A DNA stretch of 64,000 nt from Acinetobacter lactucae. GTDB taxonomy: Bacteria; Pseudomonadota; Gammaproteobacteria; Pseudomonadales; Moraxellaceae. A program made the translations under genes and the position numbers. The stretch is from NCBI RefSeq assembly GCF_001605885.1, contig NZ_LRPE01000010.1:115560-179559 (forward strand). The letters run 5' to 3'. Shown in pieces: positions 18,581-27,299 of this stretch. Positions within the stretch are counted from its first letter, which is position 1, and every line of letters begins with the position of its first letter. The notes beneath the pieces are model-generated. The model was not told the origin of the DNA and ran no database searches. It saw only the letters and a program-made list of their open reading frames with translations.

Positions 18581-19851
18581 CGCAAGGTGCCTATTGGGTA
18601 TTTGCATGCTGCAGTAGCTTTATGCTACTGCAGCATGCTTATGCAGATGACAGCAAAATTAGTTTTGTGAGCCAGAACTCGGCTAGATTCGACCTGTGGT
18701 CATCGGATCGTGATTTAAGCTCGTTAAAAAACATTGGGCAAGCAAGTTTCTGGTCCAATGGTACGCTCAAGTTTAACCCTGCCTTTAAAATCCATTACGA
18801 CATAAATATTGGAGACGAAACGGACCACACTGTAAATCCAGATCATACAAGCAAAATGAATCGCAACTTACGTGAGTTGTACGCCTCTTATAACTGGGAT
18901 CAGACGTTTTATCTCGACATTGGTCGCCAGATTGTAGTCTGGGGGCGAGCTGATGGAATTAATCCAACGGATAATCTATCGCCACGTGACTATACGCGGT
19001 TGGTGCCAGATGATACAGATCAGCGTCTTGGAAATGATGCTCTCAAATTGACGTATATTCCTGAATCGGGGACCAATAAATGGACAGCATTGTGGTACCC
19101 ACGTAGTCGTTCAGATGTGATTCCATTGCGTCAGATTGCTGGTGTCCAATATGAAATTGATCGTAAGAGCCGTCCTGCATTTGCAATGCGCTGGGATTAT
19201 TCTGTGGATGGTTTAGATGTTGGGGCATCGTATTTTTCAGGTCTAGATCATATGCCTGATCTTTCAGTGCTTTCAGCATCTCCAATAGGACAGGCCACAT
19301 TGCAACTGAAAAATAATCCTATGTCTGTCTATGGATTTGATTTCAGTTATAACCATAACGATATCGTGTGGCGAGGTGAAGCGGCATATACGCATACTGA
19401 CTCAGAAGGTAGTGACGATCTTACACACAAAAAAAATAATCTGACCGTGGTCATGGGACCGGAATGGTCATTGAAGAATTCTACGCTGAGTTTGGTAGGC
19501 GTATACAAACATACGGAGGATTTCAGATCTGCCGATAGCATAATAAATCCAGCATTGAGAATAGTTTATCGTTATCAGCAAACGATTAGTGGTCAGTATG
19601 AGCAGGATCAATATGGAGCTATGCTGCGCTATGCACTTAATCTATTGAATGACAATCTAAAGTTGGAAGTAACAGGCTTTTATTTTGCACCACAGCCTAA
19701 TGAGATGTTGAGAGTCCGTATTAATTACAATCTCAATGATCACTGGCAATTGAATGCGGGTGGCGATCGCTTCTGGGGCAGAAATGACACGGTGTTTGGA
19801 CAATTTAGAGATAACAGTTTGGTCTATGTGCAGGTTCGATATAATTTTTAA
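18577..19851 (+). CDS. DUF1302-family outer-membrane beta-barrel protein
   Basis: The 424-residue protein has an N-terminal signal peptide (hydrophobic stretch ending HAYA before DDSK) and many alternating aromatic strands. It ends in VQVRYNF, the terminal Phe typical of outer-membrane barrels. DUF1302 proteins are often encoded beside RND transporters and lipoprotein-sorting-like proteins, which is the arrangement here. It would give the export route an outer-membrane channel or receptor. The motif RQIVVWGRADGINPTDNLSP is characteristic of the family. Its ATG overlaps the stop of the exporter gene (ATGA), so it is translationally coupled. It corresponds to A1S_0117. No function in this pathway has been shown that I know of. 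Confidence 0.85.
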   Translation: MTQGAYWVFACCSSFMLLQHAYADDSKISFVSQNSARFDLWSSDRDLSSLKNIGQASFWSNGTLKFNPAFKIHYDINIGDETDHTVNPDHTSKMNRNLRELYASYNWDQTFYLDIGRQIVVWGRADGINPTDNLSPRDYTRLVPDDTDQRLGNDALKLTYIPESGTNKWTALWYPRSRSDVIPLRQIAGVQYEIDRKSRPAFAMRWDYSVDGLDVGASYFSGLDHMPDLSVLSASPIGQATLQLKNNPMSVYGFDFSYNHNDIVWRGEAAYTHTDSEGSDDLTHKKNNLTVVMGPEWSLKNSTLSLVGVYKHTEDFRSADSIINPALRIVYRYQQTISGQYEQDQYGAMLRYALNLLNDNLKLEVTGFYFAPQPNEMLRVRINYNLNDHWQLNAGGDRFWGRNDTVFGQFRDNSLVYVQVRYNF

Positions 19852-19908
19852 GATAATTCGCTCCAAAACAATAGTTGGGTTTGCAGTCCCTAATAATTAA
19901 GGTGATTT

Positions 19909-21774
19909 ATGAATAATTTAAATAACGCAAAAAAAGATAATTTTTCACGGAAGACCATATTAGTAACAGGTGCAGCAGGTTTTATTGGCAGTAGATTGAT
20001 CGTTGAACTTTTGCGTGAAGGTCATCAGGTGATTGCTGCACTGCGCAATGCGGCAACTAAGAAAGACAAGCTATTAGGTTTCATTGCAATGCAAGGGCTA
20101 ACTGATCCAGCGATTTCTTTTGTTGAATATGATTTAAGACATGACTTTAAGTTGGACTCTCTACTATCCGATGCTCAAACAAAGATCCATGTTATTTATC
20201 ATCTTGCTGCATCATTTAATTGGGGCATTAGCAAAGCTGAAGCTCAGCGAACCAATGTCAAATCAGGACTAGCTCTGATTGAATGGGCTGCGACATTGAA
20301 GCAGCTTGAGCGATTTATCTGGATCGGTGGATATCGAGTCGCTACTCCGCCCAAAGAGTCGGCTGATGATTTGTATTATAAATACGGCGGTTACGAAGCT
20401 TCGAAAATTTTAGGGCATCAAGCTTTTATTGAGAAATGTAAGCGTTTAAATGTGCCATGGACTGCAATAAATCCAGCGACAGTCATTGATGGTTTCTATA
20501 CTTATGGCGATATGCAATATATTGGTATTGCCGAAATGATTGATAAGTTATATCAAGGGCGTTTGCTGGCGCTGCCTGGTGGGAGTGATACATTCCTGCC
20601 ACTGTGCAATATGCAATATATCGTGAGCTTTCTCATTCGAACGATATCTTTTCCTGAGACCATTGCTCAGGAGTATGTTTTGCTTGATCCTGCGACACCT
20701 AAATGTCATCATCTAGTGAACCTAGCTGCTGAGCACTTAGGAGTTAGCGCACCACATTTGCAAATACCTAAAGTTCTGCTCGAGAAATTACCTGAGGTAT
20801 TGCTTGGTGGCTCAAAAGAGCAGCTCGCTTTCATTTCTAATGAAAACTATCATGTCGCTGAGACAGAAAAGATGGCTGTTAGGATGGGTATCGCAGACCT
20901 AATCAATACCAGTCCTTATTTTTCTCGTTGGATTGATCGTCTGGTGCTTACACGCTTTGGCCGTATGCAAGCACCAACACCTAGCTATTTTAGCTATCAG
21001 AATCGATATTGGACAGAAATCTATACTAAACAACCAGTTGGTTCAGAAAAATCTTCTGCACTATTTTTACACGGTATTCCATTTGATAGCACATGTTGGT
21101 CCCCAATCATCAATAAAATTACATACGATCAAGTCTCTATGATGGACTTACCCGGACTTGGGCGTTCAGGTAGTTATGAGGTGATGGAAGCTGACAATGA
21201 TCAGTTTATTGATACTGCTGCAAAGCTTTTAGCACCAAATAGTGTTGTTATTGCTCACTCGTTAGGATGTCTGTTTGCATTGAATCTTGCAAAAAAATAT
21301 CCAAATAAAGTTGCACGTCTTATCCTTATATCGCCTTATTTCGTGCAGGCACAGGCCGCAAAAATATTTCAAGTACAAACCCTCTCTAATCTAATTTTCC
21401 GTTTTGTTTCGAAAGAGAAGATTGCTAAAAATCTGCACCCGGATGGGCAAAAAAATCTATCTGTTGGTTATGCGATGGATTCATTACGTCGAGTGTCGGT
21501 AGCTAAGCATATTAGTGAGTATATGCACCGCATTAACGTACCAGATCAGCGTGCAATGCAAACGGCTTTACTCAACGAGCTTCAATCTAAAGTCGAGATT
21601 ATTGTGGGAGAGAAAGACCCAATAGTTACATCAATAAATCCTAATATCCCTGTACAGGTGATCGCTGGTGCAGGTCATAATCCACACGTTACACATGTAG
21701 AAGTGGTTTATGATTATCTCACACCAGTTCTAACCAAATATATCAGCACCACAGTACAGCTCAGTGATGTCTGA
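19909..21774 (+). CDS. Fusion of an extended SDR (epimerase/reductase type) with an alpha/beta hydrolase
   Basis: The 621-residue protein has two enzyme domains. Residues 1 to about 345 are a nucleotide-binding extended short-chain dehydrogenase: Rossmann motif TGAAGFIG and active-site Tyr162-x-x-x-Lys166 in YEASK. Residues from about 375 to 615 are an alpha/beta hydrolase: oxyanion motif HGIPF, nucleophile Ser451 in AHSLG and His590 in AGHNPH. The NAD-binding half resembles 3-beta-hydroxysteroid dehydrogenase/epimerase-like reductases. The pair could reduce or rearrange and then hydrolyse the cluster product or an intermediate; this is inference. It lies 57 bases after the DUF1302 gene, with GGTGAT before the ATG, and runs into the transferase gene. 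It is the A1S_0118 homologue. Confidence 0.85.
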   Translation: MNNLNNAKKDNFSRKTILVTGAAGFIGSRLIVELLREGHQVIAALRNAATKKDKLLGFIAMQGLTDPAISFVEYDLRHDFKLDSLLSDAQTKIHVIYHLAASFNWGISKAEAQRTNVKSGLALIEWAATLKQLERFIWIGGYRVATPPKESADDLYYKYGGYEASKILGHQAFIEKCKRLNVPWTAINPATVIDGFYTYGDMQYIGIAEMIDKLYQGRLLALPGGSDTFLPLCNMQYIVSFLIRTISFPETIAQEYVLLDPATPKCHHLVNLAAEHLGVSAPHLQIPKVLLEKLPEVLLGGSKEQLAFISNENYHVAETEKMAVRMGIADLINTSPYFSRWIDRLVLTRFGRMQAPTPSYFSYQNRYWTEIYTKQPVGSEKSSALFLHGIPFDSTCWSPIINKITYDQVSMMDLPGLGRSGSYEVMEADNDQFIDTAAKLLAPNSVVIAHSLGCLFALNLAKKYPNKVARLILISPYFVQAQAAKIFQVQTLSNLIFRFVSKEKIAKNLHPDGQKNLSVGYAMDSLRRVSVAKHISEYMHRINVPDQRAMQTALLNELQSKVEIIVGEKDPIVTSINPNIPVQVIAGAGHNPHVTHVEVVYDYLTPVLTKYISTTVQLSDV

Positions 21775-22528
21775 TATTTCCAAAGTACAGGTTTATGTCT
21801 GCCCAGTTTCACGGGTGCCACAAAACCACTTAATATTGAGTCATTATCTCAGCTTTCTCAATGCGGCAGAAAAGTTGAGATATGATCAATATCATCCTCA
21901 TGCTGCAAGTCTTTTCTTGATCTCTCGTGTGTTAACGAAGTCTGTTTTAGCAGATAAGTTGGGTATCTCACCCCATGAAGTCAACATTCAATTACAACCT
22001 AACGGCAAACCTTTTGTACAAGGTAACAAAGCTGTTTATTTTAATCTTAGTCATTCAGCAGACGTTATTGTTCTTGCTGTGACCGAAGAAGGGGAAATAG
22101 GAGTCGATGTTGAACGGGTGGACCGTGAGTTCGATTGGATGCGTGTCGATAGCGTGTTAGCGCCAACTGAAATTGAATGGATTCAGGAAAATGAAAGGAT
22201 TGATCCATCCAGTGTATATCAACGGTTTTTTCAAATATGGACCTTAAAGGAAGCCTATATTAAATGCACTGGCGAAGGAATGAGCCGTCATTTAAAGAAA
22301 CTCAACTTTCATGTGTTAGCTGAACATATAGAGTTTCTCGATTTGACTCGTGATGTTCAAAAGACAGAAGAATATTATTTCCAAAGTTATATCTATGATT
22401 ATAACTTTATCTTTTCAATCTGTTTACAGCAGCGTCTTGCCCAAGAAAGATTTGATCTGGATTGTTTTCAATTAGTGCCGTGTATATCTATACATCGAAT
22501 AACACCAGTACCCTGCAAATATAACTAG
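21767..22528 (+). CDS. 4'-phosphopantetheinyl transferase, Sfp type
   Basis: The 253-residue protein has the Sfp-family motifs in order: GKPF, FNLSHS, GVDVE with the Mg-binding Asp114, and WTLKEAYIK (Lys161, Glu162). It transfers phosphopantetheine from CoA to carrier-protein serines, here probably Ser40 of the free carrier protein and Ser1006 of the synthetase. I use the ATG at 21767; a GTG one codon earlier is possible. It overlaps the fusion gene before it by 8 bases and is the last gene of the operon (A1S_0119 homologue). It could also serve siderophore synthetases elsewhere in the genome. Confidence 0.92.
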   Translation: MSDISKVQVYVCPVSRVPQNHLILSHYLSFLNAAEKLRYDQYHPHAASLFLISRVLTKSVLADKLGISPHEVNIQLQPNGKPFVQGNKAVYFNLSHSADVIVLAVTEEGEIGVDVERVDREFDWMRVDSVLAPTEIEWIQENERIDPSSVYQRFFQIWTLKEAYIKCTGEGMSRHLKKLNFHVLAEHIEFLDLTRDVQKTEEYYFQSYIYDYNFIFSICLQQRLAQERFDLDCFQLVPCISIHRITPVPCKYN

Positions 22529-22579
22529 ATTACCTCGAAACAATCGATGGTTTAAAAATCTGAGTCTATTAATGAAACA

Positions 22580-22596
22580 CTCGGCCTTGAGCCGAG
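22580..22596 (+). terminator. Short GC-rich stem-loop after the lipopeptide operon
   Basis: CTCGGC and GCCGAG arms surround a 5-base loop 52 bases after the transferase stop. Only a poor T-rich tail follows, so it is a weak or factor-assisted terminator for the operon, or an mRNA 3'-end protecting hairpin. Confidence 0.45.
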
Positions 22597-22674
22597 CTAT
22601 TCTCAAAAAATATGCTGTGAATCGATAGAATGTAAAATCATGGATCGATAAAAAGAAAAAAGCCCCAGTCTTTC

Positions 22675-22769
<95 letters not shown>

Positions 22770-22814
22770 ATATATAAGCAGTTTTTACTAAAACTTTCTC
22801 AAAAAAAACCAATT

Positions 22815-22890
<76 letters not shown>

Positions 22891-23120
22891 GTGCCGCTTA
22901 TAATACATTAAGCAAAACAAGGGTCAACAACTTTATGCAAATAATTATGCTGATTGCATAAAATAAAAACAGAAATGAGCAATTAGAGCTATTTTTATTG
23001 TTAAGTTGCCGAATAAATAGACATTTTATTTGAAGTCAAAGCATACAAGAGCAACTTTTGTTTGTATGTAGACAGGGTATACTAGGTTCAAATATACGAA
23101 TAATCGTAAAAGGAAAAGCT

Positions 23121-23429
23121 ATGAGCCTTGAACAACAGTTAATTGAACGGTTACAAACCCTTGCACCTAGCCATTTGGAAGTGATCAATGAGTCTGCCGG
23201 GCACGGTGGTTATTTCCCAGGTAAAGAATCTCATTTTAAAGTGATTATAGTAAGCAATGAATTTGATGGATTGCGTTTGGTCCAACGTCATCAAAAGGTA
23301 TATGCCTTAGCGTCTGATTTAATGAACCCAGGCCAAATTCATGCTTTAGCAATCCATGCTTATTTGCCAAGTGAATGGGAAGGTCAAGCACCTGCTAGCC
23401 CAGAATGTGCACATGCACCTAAAAACTAA
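23121..23429 (+). CDS. BolA-family protein
   Basis: This 102-residue protein starts at the ATG at 23121, which follows AAAAGGAAAA; the open frame reaches back to 23058 but that part has no ribosome site or family similarity. The BolA fold is clear from ESAGHGGYFPGKESHFKV (conserved His and Gly) and the C-terminal MNPGQIHALAIHAYLP helix motif, with a conserved His. BolA proteins bind monothiol glutaredoxins and iron-sulfur clusters, and some bind DNA. A short Pro/Ala/Cys/His tail follows the domain. It lies 11 bases before the SirB-like gene. Confidence 0.9.
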   Translation: MSLEQQLIERLQTLAPSHLEVINESAGHGGYFPGKESHFKVIIVSNEFDGLRLVQRHQKVYALASDLMNPGQIHALAIHAYLPSEWEGQAPASPECAHAPKN

Positions 23430-23440
23430 GGGTTAATTTC

Positions 23441-23833
23441 ATGGATGCACATTTACTCACTAAAATTATTCATATGACTGCAGTAGCTGCCGCACTTATG
23501 GTATTTGTTTTACGTGCCTCAACTCTGTTTATAGGTGTTCAAGGTGAACAACCCAATCCAGCAGGGCGTAAAGTATTAGTTGCCTTACAACATTTGTCAT
23601 TTACCGTAGTTTTTATTACGGGTGCAATTTTGTTAGTCATGAAAGACTTTCAAGTACAACCGTGGTTTTACGCTAAAATTATTCTATTTTTAGTGTTGTT
23701 ATCTTCCTTGATGAAAGCCTTTAAAAAAGACGACACTCTTTTATTGGCACAGCGCCGTGCAGGTTTGATCATTAGTGCGATTGCATTTATTGCTATTATT
23801 ATTTTAGTAATTATAAAACCTGTTTTTGCTTAA
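23441..23833 (+). CDS. SirB-family integral membrane protein
   Basis: The 130-residue protein has four hydrophobic helices (about 10-28, 45-65, 73-92, 103-125) and the SirB-like pattern KIIHMTAVAAALMVFVLR. It lies 11 bases after the BolA gene and is probably co-transcribed with it. The name comes from an invasion-regulator locus of Salmonella; the biochemical role of the family is unknown. Confidence 0.8.
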   Translation: MDAHLLTKIIHMTAVAAALMVFVLRASTLFIGVQGEQPNPAGRKVLVALQHLSFTVVFITGAILLVMKDFQVQPWFYAKIILFLVLLSSLMKAFKKDDTLLLAQRRAGLIISAIAFIAIIILVIIKPVFA

Positions 23834-23910
23834 TTGTTCTACATTCTTTGCCTTTTTGATTAAGCTCTAGGTTAAACTGCGTACAGTAAAAAAAATATGC
23901 AGAGGGAAAC

Positions 23911-24753
23911 ATGTTAACTCGTGTGGTGTTTAACCAAAAAGGCGGTGTAGGGAAATCAAGTATTACTGTAAATTTGGCTGCAATTAGTGCCAAAAATGGC
24001 TTAAGAACATTGGTGATCGATCTTGATCCTCAAGCCAATTCTAGCCAGTATCTTTTAGGTGACGAAGCAACCTATTCTGCTGAAAAATCAATTTTAGAGC
24101 CAAATATCGAAAATTTCTTTGATGACGTGTTGGGCAACAATCAACAAAAAGGTTTAATCGGTAATGCGTTAGGTTCGATTTTAAAAGCTCCACGAAATAA
24201 AGATCTCGACAGTTTTGTACATTCAACTCCCTTTGCAAAATTAGATGTGCTTCCAGCAAGTCCTACACTTGGCGCGCTTGAACATGCGCTTGAAAGTAAA
24301 CATAAAATTTATAAATTACGTGATTCGATCCAAAACTTAGTTGGGCGATATGACCGTATCTATATAGATACACCACCAGCATTTAACTTTTTTACTCTCT
24401 CTGCTCTGATTGCAGCAGATAAAGTACTTATTCCTTTCGACTGTGATGTTTTTTCAAAGCGTGCGTTACAAACATTGATTGAAAATGTTCTCGAAACGCA
24501 AGATGATCATAATGATCGCTTGGAAATTGAAGGAATTGTGGTGAATCAATTCCAATCCCAAGCAAAATTACCTCGGGAAGTGGTTCAGCAGTTAAAAGAT
24601 GAAGGGTTGCCTGTACTTAATAGCATGTTACCGCCTTCGATTTTGATGAAAGAATCGCATCAGAAAAATTTACCTTTGGCCCATTTGGCACCAGAACATA
24701 AATTGACTCAAGCTTATGAGACATTGTTTGGTGAGATTGAGCCAAAACGATAA
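23911..24753 (+). CDS. ParA-family ATPase
   Basis: The 280-residue protein starts with a deviant Walker A motif, FNQKGGVGKSSITVN, followed by DLDPQANSS (Walker A') and YIDTPPAF (Walker B), the marks of ParA/MinD ATPases. The ATG at 23911 follows AGAGGGAAA. No parB-like gene is adjacent; the next gene is a small lipoprotein 7 bases away. It is therefore an orphan chromosomal ParA that may position some other cargo rather than the chromosome. Confidence 0.88.
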   Translation: MLTRVVFNQKGGVGKSSITVNLAAISAKNGLRTLVIDLDPQANSSQYLLGDEATYSAEKSILEPNIENFFDDVLGNNQQKGLIGNALGSILKAPRNKDLDSFVHSTPFAKLDVLPASPTLGALEHALESKHKIYKLRDSIQNLVGRYDRIYIDTPPAFNFFTLSALIAADKVLIPFDCDVFSKRALQTLIENVLETQDDHNDRLEIEGIVVNQFQSQAKLPREVVQQLKDEGLPVLNSMLPPSILMKESHQKNLPLAHLAPEHKLTQAYETLFGEIEPKR

Positions 24754-24760
24754 GAGAAAA

Positions 24761-25150
24761 ATGATGAAAGGCTTATATATTGCGCCTTTGGTGGCAGCCA
24801 CTTTACTCCTTGGCGCTTGTGCTACAACGGTAAAACCGACTTATGTGTCTCCGACACAATATCAATCTTTGAGCTGCCAACAGCTACAAAGTGAATATAA
24901 CCGTATTCAGCAATATATCGACAATGGAGTGCAAACTCCAAAAAGTACAGGTATGGGTGTTGGTCTTGGACTCGGTGGTGGCTGGGGAAGAGGTGGCTGG
25001 GGATTCGGTCCATCTATTTCTGTAAACATGGGACAATCTTCTTCAACGAAGAATACTGAGCTTTCACGTGTTTTAGGCCAACAAGAAGCGATTGTTCAGG
25101 CTGCTCAGTTCAAGAATTGTCCAATTATTGTTCGTAAAAAGACCAATTAA
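24761..25150 (+). CDS. Small glycine-rich lipoprotein, function unknown
   Basis: About 129 residues from the ATG at 24761 (a second ATG follows at once). The N-terminus is a lipoprotein signal peptide with lipobox LLGAC. The mature part has a Tyr/Gln-rich helix (YQSLSCQQLQSEYNRIQQYI), then a Gly/Trp-rich stretch (GLGLGGGWGRGGWGFG) and a second Cys near the C-terminus. The pattern resembles small envelope lipoproteins found widely in Acinetobacter. It is 7 bases after the ParA gene. Confidence 0.75.
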   Translation: MMKGLYIAPLVAATLLLGACATTVKPTYVSPTQYQSLSCQQLQSEYNRIQQYIDNGVQTPKSTGMGVGLGLGGGWGRGGWGFGPSISVNMGQSSSTKNTELSRVLGQQEAIVQAAQFKNCPIIVRKKTN

Positions 25151-25364
25151 TAGTCAACTTTGCATCACAATATGCTAACTAAGGCATGTTGTGATGAATA
25201 AAGTTTAGCAAAATGTTTCATAATAAAATTAATATAAATAAGTTGTTTATTCATTTTTAAGCTTCTAAAACCCTGCATTTTCTGTAATCAAAAAGCCTCA
25301 TAAACTTGCTATATTTTGCCTGTTTCGTTTAAGGTGGCCCCATCTTGGATATTATGGAAACTTT

Positions 25365-25955
25365 ATGATTGAGAGTTGGTTTTTTGTATTGGCAATGTTG
25401 GCTGTTTTGCTCATTCCGGGGCCGACAAATGCTTTACTTGCAACCGCTGCTCATTCTCAAGGTTTATCTAAAGCATTTTGGCTTATTCCTATGGAATGGT
25501 TGGGCTATGCCTATGGTATTAGCTTTTGGGCCGTATTTATTCATTTAGCAGCACCAGTTTGGCCTGCGTTATTGCTGATTTTGCATATTACAAGTGTGGC
25601 ATATGTGTTCTGGATGGCATTCCGACTATGGAAAACCACTCATTTACAACAGTTTAGTCAAACTCACAGTAATATTCGTCCGCGTCAGTTATTCTTCTCA
25701 ACTTTAAAAAATCCGAAATCTTTACTTTTTGCCGCAGGTATTTTTCCAGCTGAAACCTGGAATTCGCCTGAAAATTGTCTAATGGTATTTGGCGTTTTTA
25801 CATTGACGCTCATTCCAGCTGCGAGTTTCTGGATGATTTTTGGACGTGCATTATTGACAGGTCCCGTAAAGAAAATAAAAGCCGATCACTTATATAAAGG
25901 ATCGGCTATGTTGCTTATCTTATGTATGCTTCCGGTAGTATTCCGTTTCTTCTAA
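25365..25955 (+). CDS. LysE-family exporter
   Basis: The 196-residue membrane protein has five to six hydrophobic helices and the family motif LLIPGPTNALLATAAHSQG near the N-terminus. LysE/RhtB proteins export amino acids or related small molecules. The substrate cannot be told here. It is convergent with the DedA gene, with only 7 bases between the stops. Confidence 0.82.
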   Translation: MIESWFFVLAMLAVLLIPGPTNALLATAAHSQGLSKAFWLIPMEWLGYAYGISFWAVFIHLAAPVWPALLLILHITSVAYVFWMAFRLWKTTHLQQFSQTHSNIRPRQLFFSTLKNPKSLLFAAGIFPAETWNSPENCLMVFGVFTLTLIPAASFWMIFGRALLTGPVKKIKADHLYKGSAMLLILCMLPVVFRFF

Positions 25956-25962
25956 ATCAATC

Positions 25963-26604
25963 TCAAACGTTGGCTTTTCGTTTTTTTAGTTTTTCACGTA
26001 TAAAGCCGATGATGCCCGGTAAAACACTAATAATGATAATGCCAAAAATGAGATGAGTGAAGTTATCTTTAACGATTGGCATATTTCCAAATAGATAGCC
26101 TAACGCCACAAAAGAAGCGACCCAACAAAATGCGCCAATCACATTATAAGTTAAGAAAAACTTATAATTCATGCTGCCAGCACCAGCAACAAAGGGTGCA
26201 AAGGTACGGGCAAATGGAACGAAACGAGCAAAAATAATCGTCTTACCGCCATGGCGAGCAAAGAATTCTTGAGTTTTAATTAAATGCTGCTTATTAATGA
26301 ATCGAGAATTCATTTCAAACACACGTGGACCGATAAAACGTCCAATATGGTAGTTCACTGTATCGCCTAAAACAGCCGCCACGAAGAGTAGAGCACCCAA
26401 TAACCATGGGTCCATCGCACCTGTAGATGCTGCTAAAGCACCTGCTGCGAATAACAAGCTATCGCCCGGTAAAAACGGCATAACCACTAAACCGGTTTCG
26501 ACAAAAATAATTAGAAATAAAATGCCATAAATCCACGTCCCGTAATTTGTAATAAACTCGGCGAGATGCTGATCAACGTGTAGAATAAAATCAAGAAGTT
26601 CCAT
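25963..26604 (-). CDS. DedA-family membrane protein
   Basis: The 213-residue protein shows the DedA/VTT pattern: FVETGLVVMPFLPGDSLLFAAG near the N-terminus, then FARHGGKTIIFARFVPFARTFAPFVAG with the conserved Glu/Arg residues, and further membrane segments. DedA proteins are lipid transporters or scramblases of the inner membrane and support membrane potential and polymyxin tolerance. The exact member cannot be named from sequence alone. The C-terminus is Lys/Arg-rich. Confidence 0.9.
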   Translation of the reverse strand: MELLDFILHVDQHLAEFITNYGTWIYGILFLIIFVETGLVVMPFLPGDSLLFAAGALAASTGAMDPWLLGALLFVAAVLGDTVNYHIGRFIGPRVFEMNSRFINKQHLIKTQEFFARHGGKTIIFARFVPFARTFAPFVAGAGSMNYKFFLTYNVIGAFCWVASFVALGYLFGNMPIVKDNFTHLIFGIIIISVLPGIIGFIREKLKKRKANV

Positions 26605-26798
26605 GAGATGTTTAAGTGGTAAACCGTGCTCAAATCCTAGCAGTGAGCCTCTAGAAAGTCAGTATAAAACATCAAAAATATACAAATTGATCATCCTGTT
26701 TGTGCAACGATATATATGGATTTTGAGTATTTAATTATCAATGTCCCAAACCTAGAATGAGCTCATCAATAAATAAGCATTTAAATAAAGGTGGCAAA

Positions 26799-27236
26799 AT
26801 GTTTAATCCAAATGTAGTGGTCAAAAATATCGTAACGCAATCAGGCGCGGACAGTTTTATTAGCCTTATTGCTCGTCTTCTTATGGCTTATATCTTCATT
26901 GTTGCTGGTTGGGGGAAAATTACTGGTTATGCAGCAACTGCAGGATATATGGAAGCAATGGGGGTTCCAGCTGGGATTCTTCCTTTAGTGATCTTGGTTG
27001 AGTTTGGTGGTGGTTTAGCCTTATTGTTTGGTTTCCAAGCACGCTTTGCGGCTTTTGGTCTTGGTATCTTTAGTATTTTAACTGCATTCTTGTTCCACCA
27101 AGGTGGGGCTGACGCAGCGGCACAATACAATAATGGCATCCATTTTATGAAAAACTTAGCAATGGCAGGCGGTTTATTCTTCCTAATGCTTCATGGTGCT
27201 GGCCGTATTAGTCTGGATCATGCAATCGAGAAATAA
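26799..27236 (+). CDS. DoxX-family membrane protein
   Basis: I choose the ATG at 26799 because AAAGGTGG lies at the proper distance; an in-frame ATG at 26757 lacks a ribosome site. The 145-residue product has four membrane helices and the DoxX motif LLMAYIFIVAGWGKITGY, and ends with a dense hydrophobic segment. DoxX proteins are membrane partners of oxidoreductases and are linked to redox stress. No partner gene is adjacent. A strong terminator follows at 27247-27280. Confidence 0.88.
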   Translation: MFNPNVVVKNIVTQSGADSFISLIARLLMAYIFIVAGWGKITGYAATAGYMEAMGVPAGILPLVILVEFGGGLALLFGFQARFAAFGLGIFSILTAFLFHQGGADAAAQYNNGIHFMKNLAMAGGLFFLMLHGAGRISLDHAIEK

Positions 27237-27246
27237 TATTCAAGAA

Positions 27247-27280
27247 AAAAACCGGATGAGCAATTCATCCGGTTTTTTTT
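27247..27280. terminator. Rho-independent terminator after the DoxX gene
   Basis: AACCGGATGA and TCATCCGGTT arms around a 5-base loop, with a run of T on both strands. It can serve both the DoxX gene and the convergent DUF445 gene. Confidence 0.9.
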
Positions 27281-27299
27281 TACTTGTTTATTTTAAAAA

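Larger units (their letters stand above)
3919..22674. other. Candidate genomic island: quorum sensing plus lipopeptide cluster inserted at tRNA-Gly
   Basis: The block is bounded by the 36-bp direct repeats, one of which is the 3' end of an intact tRNA-Gly gene. Joining 3918 to 22711 would leave the MHS transporter gene, one terminator and complete tRNA-Gly genes, a sensible empty site. Inside are only abaI, abaM, abaR and the eight-gene biosynthetic cluster. Long AT-rich spacers lie around abaR, and the biosynthetic genes look richer in G+C by eye than the flanking core genes. No integrase, transposase or conjugation gene is present, so the insertion would be old and fixed. Confidence 0.6.

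Noticed and set aside
23911..25150. ParA gene as part of a plasmid partition or toxin-antitoxin system
   Set aside because: No parB, replication or toxin gene is adjacent; it lies with BolA, SirB and a lipoprotein in a core-genome setting.
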